Shown: positions 30,314 to 33,273 of the stretch, piece after piece | Numbering within the stretch: position 1 is the stretch's first letter | How the letters are laid out: each line of letters starts with the position of its first letter | From: an uncultured Candidatus Saccharibacteria bacterium | GTDB lineage: Bacteria > Patescibacteriota > Saccharimonadia > Saccharimonadales > Saccharimonadaceae | Reading direction: 5' to 3' | Length of the DNA: 33,273 nt | Assembly: GCA_938017655.1 (NCBI GenBank) | Contig: CALIJO010000060.1 | Span: 1-33,273 of the forward strand | Position numbers and translations under genes: made by a program | Notes under the pieces: generated by a model | The model's input: the letters and a program-made list of their open reading frames with translations, nothing else | The model's database searches: none | Told to the model about the DNA's origin: nothing

Positions 30314-32233
30314 TTATGGTTTTCTGGTAAAGTATCCAGGGCGGCCATGGGCTGGATCATCGATGCGGAGCCAGGTTTTATTCGCCGTAGAAGGATCGGT
30401 AAGATATGAGCCATTTCCCCCTCGCAGCTTCTTGCGGTTTTTAAACATTTGGCAAGTCCGTAAAGAGTCAACTGTATTAAAATCATTATTTACATAAATT
30501 GTTTCTAGCTTATCATTAAGTTTATCTTCATCTGCAAGAAGAAACATATTGCACATATCCCACACATTGGAGGTATCGAAGTTGGAGAGATCAAGGGTAG
30601 TGAGACTATGCATGCCATAAAACATAAAGTACATACTCGTCACCTTCGAGGTATTGAAGTTGGAGAGATCAAGCGAAGTAAGATTAAACATATTAGAAAA
30701 CATCTCGTCCATGTTCGTCACCTTCGAGGTATTGAAGTTGGAGAGATCAAGCGAAGTAAGATTGCGCATATTAGAAAACATATATCTCATATTCGTCACC
30801 TTAGAAGTATCAAAATTGGAGACATTGAGCGTGGGGAGATTAAACATGCCAGAAAACATATAGCTCATATTCGTCACCTTAGAAGTATCAAAGTTAGAAA
30901 GATTAAGGCTAGTGAGAGACATGCCCGCAAACATACCATTCATATCTGTCACCTGGGAGGTATCGAAGTTAGAGAGATTAAGAGTGGTAAGATTAGACAT
31001 TCTAGAAAACATATTGCTCATATTCGTCACCTTAGAAGTATCAAAATTGGAGACATTGAGTGTGAGGAGATTAGACACGTTATCAAACATATAGCTCATA
31101 TTCGTCACCTGGGAGGTATCGAAGTTAGAGACATTAAGTGAAGTGAGACTAGATAGGGCACCAAACATTCTACTCATATCCGTCACATTGGAGGTATCGA
31201 AGTTAGAGACATTAAGTGAAGTGAGTTCATGCGTGTCAAAGAACATACCAATCATACTCGTCACCTTGGAGGTATCGAAGTTAGAGAGATTAAGAGTGGT
31301 AAGATTAGACATTCTAGAAAACATAGTCTCCATATTTGTCGCCTTGGAAGTGTCGAAGCTCGATACATCAAGGCTAATCAAGTTAGACAGATCACGAAAC
31401 ATCCTGTTACTATCTTCATTCAAATAAATCTTTTCTGGCTCAGCATAATAATAGGCTGTTTTATCTGTAGGGTTAAACCAAAGTTTAATTTCATAGTCAG
31501 ATGCTTCATCTTCAATATTTGTCGTATTCATGGAAGCAGCTGGTGCTACATTGCTCTTCTTAAAGTGCTCGATTTTATTTGTCGCGGTTTCTAAGGCTTT
31601 TAGTTTTTCATTAAAATCAGGGCCCTCCGTCATGATGGCGATAGGGTCGTAATTATTGGTTAGTATAGAAAATATGAGCTTATTCGTATATCTGCCACTT
31701 TCAAGATTGTCACTTAGTTTCATGCCAATATTTAGCTGACTTGATTCATTGCCATTGGTCTTTCCGGCAGTCTGTAAAATTTGTGCTGGAGTAGAAAGAG
31801 CCGGAATCGGCGCATAGTTCGTGGACGCCCCAAACTTATAACCCCAAGTATTATTAGAAAAACCTCCCAATGGTCCAATGGAAGAAATTGAATTGATTTT
31901 CGCCCCATTCGTAGAATCGTTATTCACTAGCGCGGTTTCATCGGTTTCTGAATTTAGAGTTGCCGTATAACCAGTCTTGTTATTTGTATTTACCGTAAGG
32001 CTTAAGGGGATTTCTGTGGTTTTATGCGCGCTATTTATCACTTGATTCCCGTTGACTGAAGCTGCAGTATTATCCACTGAAGCTGAAAGTGTCGGAGTGT
32101 ATGAAGCGAATGTATTATTACTGAGAATTAAATTAGAAAAAGAGATTAAACCTAAAAATAGTATGTAAATCTTTAATTCTCTATTAAACCACCCCCCCCC
32201 ATGAGGTTTTATGTGTGATTTTTGGCTAATCAT
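30314..32233 (-). CDS. BspA-type (DUF285) repeat surface protein, 639 aa, with G9 tract
   Basis: N-terminal hydrophobic signal (22-38, likely cleavage near TFA-S at 43/44). A beta-rich domain follows (about 45-200, TGYTATL..., NNTWGYKF, GRYTNKLIFSILTNN), then eleven tandem 23-24-residue DUF285/BspA repeats (about 277-563). Their consensus is NLTSLNLSNFDTSKVTNMSxMFsxM. The C-terminal GGNGSYLTDP...RIDDPAHGRPGYFT cap is typical of the family. No LPXTG or membrane anchor is seen. BspA proteins are adhesins of host-associated microbes. Nine consecutive G residues encode G12-G14 before the signal helix. A TAAAAT lies 7 nt upstream of the ATG, so the mRNA may be leaderless. Confidence 0.9.
   Translation of the reverse strand: MISQKSHIKPHGGGWFNRELKIYILFLGLISFSNLILSNNTFASYTPTLSASVDNTAASVNGNQVINSAHKTTEIPLSLTVNTNNKTGYTATLNSETDETALVNNDSTNGAKINSISSIGPLGGFSNNTWGYKFGASTNYAPIPALSTPAQILQTAGKTNGNESSQLNIGMKLSDNLESGRYTNKLIFSILTNNYDPIAIMTEGPDFNEKLKALETATNKIEHFKKSNVAPAASMNTTNIEDEASDYEIKLWFNPTDKTAYYYAEPEKIYLNEDSNRMFRDLSNLISLDVSSFDTSKATNMETMFSRMSNLTTLNLSNFDTSKVTSMIGMFFDTHELTSLNVSNFDTSNVTDMSRMFGALSSLTSLNVSNFDTSQVTNMSYMFDNVSNLLTLNVSNFDTSKVTNMSNMFSRMSNLTTLNLSNFDTSQVTDMNGMFAGMSLTSLNLSNFDTSKVTNMSYMFSGMFNLPTLNVSNFDTSKVTNMRYMFSNMRNLTSLDLSNFNTSKVTNMDEMFSNMFNLTSLDLSNFNTSKVTSMYFMFYGMHSLTTLDLSNFDTSNVWDMCNMFLLADEDKLNDKLETIYVNNDFNTVDSLRTCQMFKNRKKLRGGNGSYLTDPSTANKTWLRIDDPAHGRPGYFTRKP
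30545..31405. repeat. 72-nt coding tandem repeats (BspA/DUF285)
   Basis: Eleven units of 24 codons (one of 23), several nearly identical at DNA level, encode the SNFDTSKVTNM array. Such tracts expand and contract by recombination. Confidence 0.88.
32192..32200. repeat. Homopolymeric C9/G9 tract in the BspA-like coding region
   Basis: Nine C on the plus strand, nine G in the coding strand, within codons 12-14 and upstream of the signal peptide. There is no in-frame ATG after it before residue 171, so a one-base slip would abolish the secreted product. Confidence 0.95.
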
Positions 32234-32240
32234 ATATATT

Positions 32241-32246
32241 ATTTTA
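32241..32246 (-). promoter_or_regulatory. -10 box of the BspA-like gene
   Basis: Minus-strand TAAAAT with 7 nt to the ATG (32233). An alternative TATGAT lies at 32246-32251. Confidence 0.5.
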
Positions 32247-32288
32247 TCATAAAGAATATGCTTTTTGATAAAACAAGTAGTGGTTATT

Positions 32289-33182
32289 CTAATCTTGTTT
32301 CTTGAGTTTGTTCTGAAGAATAAAGACGATAATTAGTACAATAATTGAGCTTATGGCGATGAAGTACATCATATTAAGTGGAACTTCGTGGGAGAAAAAG
32401 GAGATTTTATAGTCGAGGGCGATCTTGTTAGCATCGATAGCTTGAGCTGGAATTTCAGTCTTAGCCATTTCTTGGAATGGCGCAGTGAGGGCATGATTTT
32501 TAATTAGCGACATAAAATAAGTACTTGGTAGGAACATAATAATATCATGGAGAAGAGCTGAAAAACTAGAAATTGGCATATAGGCGCCACAGATAAAACC
32601 ATAACCAGCACTCACGATATTCGCCACAGCACTGAGCTGGCCCTGAGTTTTGAGACCAAAATTTACCACAGAAGCCAATGCAGTACCGAAGAAAGAGAGC
32701 AGCACTACATCACCGAATAACAACAAAACATCCTTTATATTATAGTACCAACAATTTTGGATGCGAATATAAAGTAAGCAAAGAATGAGCGCCACAAGAT
32801 TAATAATAATCGTGGAAATAAATGTTGCGGTGAAGTAAGCGAGGCTCTTAGTGTGGCTTTTAATCGGAGAAACATCGATGTCTTTCGTACCACCAGTAAC
32901 CTTATCATTCACCATTAAAAAATTCGAGGAGAAAGCCACCGTCACACTACAGATCGCGAGAAGACAGGCGAGAATCTGCCCGTTCACCACGGCGTTAATT
33001 ACACCTTCTGGAAGTGCGACACCGACGGCGTCTTGATCAAGACTGTTATGAAAAAGGCGGCCAAGGAAAGTAGTATAGAGAGTTAATAAAACCATTGGTG
33101 TGATCAGTGAAGCGAAAACCATTGATTTGTCACTGAAGAAAACTTTAACATTGCGAGCCGTGAGGTTGAAGAATTTTTTCAT
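32289..33182 (-). CDS. ABC-2 type transporter permease
   Basis: 297 residues with about six membrane helices (roughly 22-40, 65-88, 115-140, 152-176, 185-210, 270-290) in the ABC2 permease pattern. It starts MKKFFNLTARNVKVFFSDK, has a first large external loop, and shows a conserved-looking TYFMSLIK segment before the last loop. Its ATG overlaps the stop of the upstream ATP-binding protein gene (ATGA), a translationally coupled DrrA/DrrB-like pair. Substrate unknown: drug, lipid or polymer export are all possible. Confidence 0.9.
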   Translation of the reverse strand: MKKFFNLTARNVKVFFSDKSMVFASLITPMVLLTLYTTFLGRLFHNSLDQDAVGVALPEGVINAVVNGQILACLLAICSVTVAFSSNFLMVNDKVTGGTKDIDVSPIKSHTKSLAYFTATFISTIIINLVALILCLLYIRIQNCWYYNIKDVLLLFGDVVLLSFFGTALASVVNFGLKTQGQLSAVANIVSAGYGFICGAYMPISSFSALLHDIIMFLPSTYFMSLIKNHALTAPFQEMAKTEIPAQAIDANKIALDYKISFFSHEVPLNMMYFIAISSIIVLIIVFILQNKLKKQD

Positions 33183-33273
33183 GATTTTTGCTCCGTTTGA
33201 GTTTTAGTGATTTTTGACTCTGAAATATCGGCGCCTGGCTTACTTTTGGTAACTGCGAGAAAGACATCGTCTA
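33179..33273 (-). CDS. ABC transporter ATP-binding protein, C-terminal fragment
   Basis: The last 30 residues only (5' part beyond the window edge). DDVFLAVTK is the usual C-terminal ending of ABC-2 exporter ATPases, followed by a Lys/Thr/Ser/Gln-rich tail. It ends in TGA overlapping the permease ATG by 4 nt. The use of TGA as stop at a natural gene end argues for the standard genetic code. Confidence 0.85.
   Translation of the reverse strand, partial: DDVFLAVTKSKPGADISESKITKTQTEQKS

Noticed and set aside
30608..31141. 177-residue plus-strand ORF with HIRHL(R/G)xIE repeats
   Set aside because: It is the antisense reading of the BspA 72-bp repeats; its periodicity is inherited from them.

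Overview
The window looks like a contiguous chromosomal segment of a small-genome bacterium, most likely a Candidatus Saccharibacteria (TM7)/Patescibacteria member. This is inferred from gene content and style, not from a database search. Housekeeping proteins are compact (110-residue TsaB, 360-residue Pgk). Several membrane-anchored proteins match no family I recognise. A prepilin and a prepilin peptidase are present, and a BspA-type repeat surface protein. TGA is read as stop (33179-33181), so the code is standard rather than the TGA=Gly code of Gracilibacteria/SR1.

Layout. 1-1001 (+): 3' end of radA, then ruvC. 1054-5224 (-): a heat-shock operon clpC - membrane HExxH protein - clpP, with a CIRCE operator overlapping the promoter. 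5288-7848 (-): pgk and pyk (lower glycolysis, ATP formation). 7910-8292: tRNA-Pro(CGG) followed by a structured repeat region holding a second copy of the tRNA 3' end. 8305-9585 (-): a secreted small protein and three paralogous 88-residue single-TM proteins. 9736-13601 (-): rny (RNase Y), a Pro/Ser-rich membrane protein, tsaB and tsaE (tRNA t6A). 13659-14198 (+): a small membrane-anchored protein. 14337-14771: tRNA-Glu(UUC) with the same kind of 3'-end repeat architecture. 14807-19893: a probable defence island with an AlwI/BspD6I-family restriction enzyme, a double adenine methyltransferase fusion, a small ORF and an unknown gene. 20179-22872 (-): Ig-like membrane protein, a hairpin/tandem-repeat region, ndk, and a membrane protein. 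22909-23853 (+): xerD-type recombinase. 23839-24000: tandem repeats across a convergent gene junction. 23997-25694: prepilin peptidase and a type IV prepilin. 25803-30076 (-): a heterodimeric ABC exporter in an operon with ung. 30126-30250: a strong three-arm hairpin element. 30314-32233 (-): BspA-like surface protein with a G9 tract in its 5' coding region. 32289-33273 (-): ABC-2 permease and the end of its ATPase.

Two genome-wide themes emerge. First, at least ten genes have a -10 box exactly 6-7 nt upstream of the start codon, which predicts leaderless mRNAs. Internal operon genes instead use a one-base stop/start junction (TAA-N-ATG) or a Shine-Dalgarno sequence. Second, both tRNA genes are followed by related modules (duplicated tRNA 3' end, terminator hairpin, AT-rich hairpin, purine-rich linker). 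These resemble the E. coli rtT repeats and flank accessory cargo. The strongest candidates for undescribed biology are this tRNA-tail repeat family, the small secreted protein with its three-member membrane family, the membrane HExxH protein in the Clp operon, the poly-G switch of the BspA protein, and the 30.1-30.25 kb structured element.
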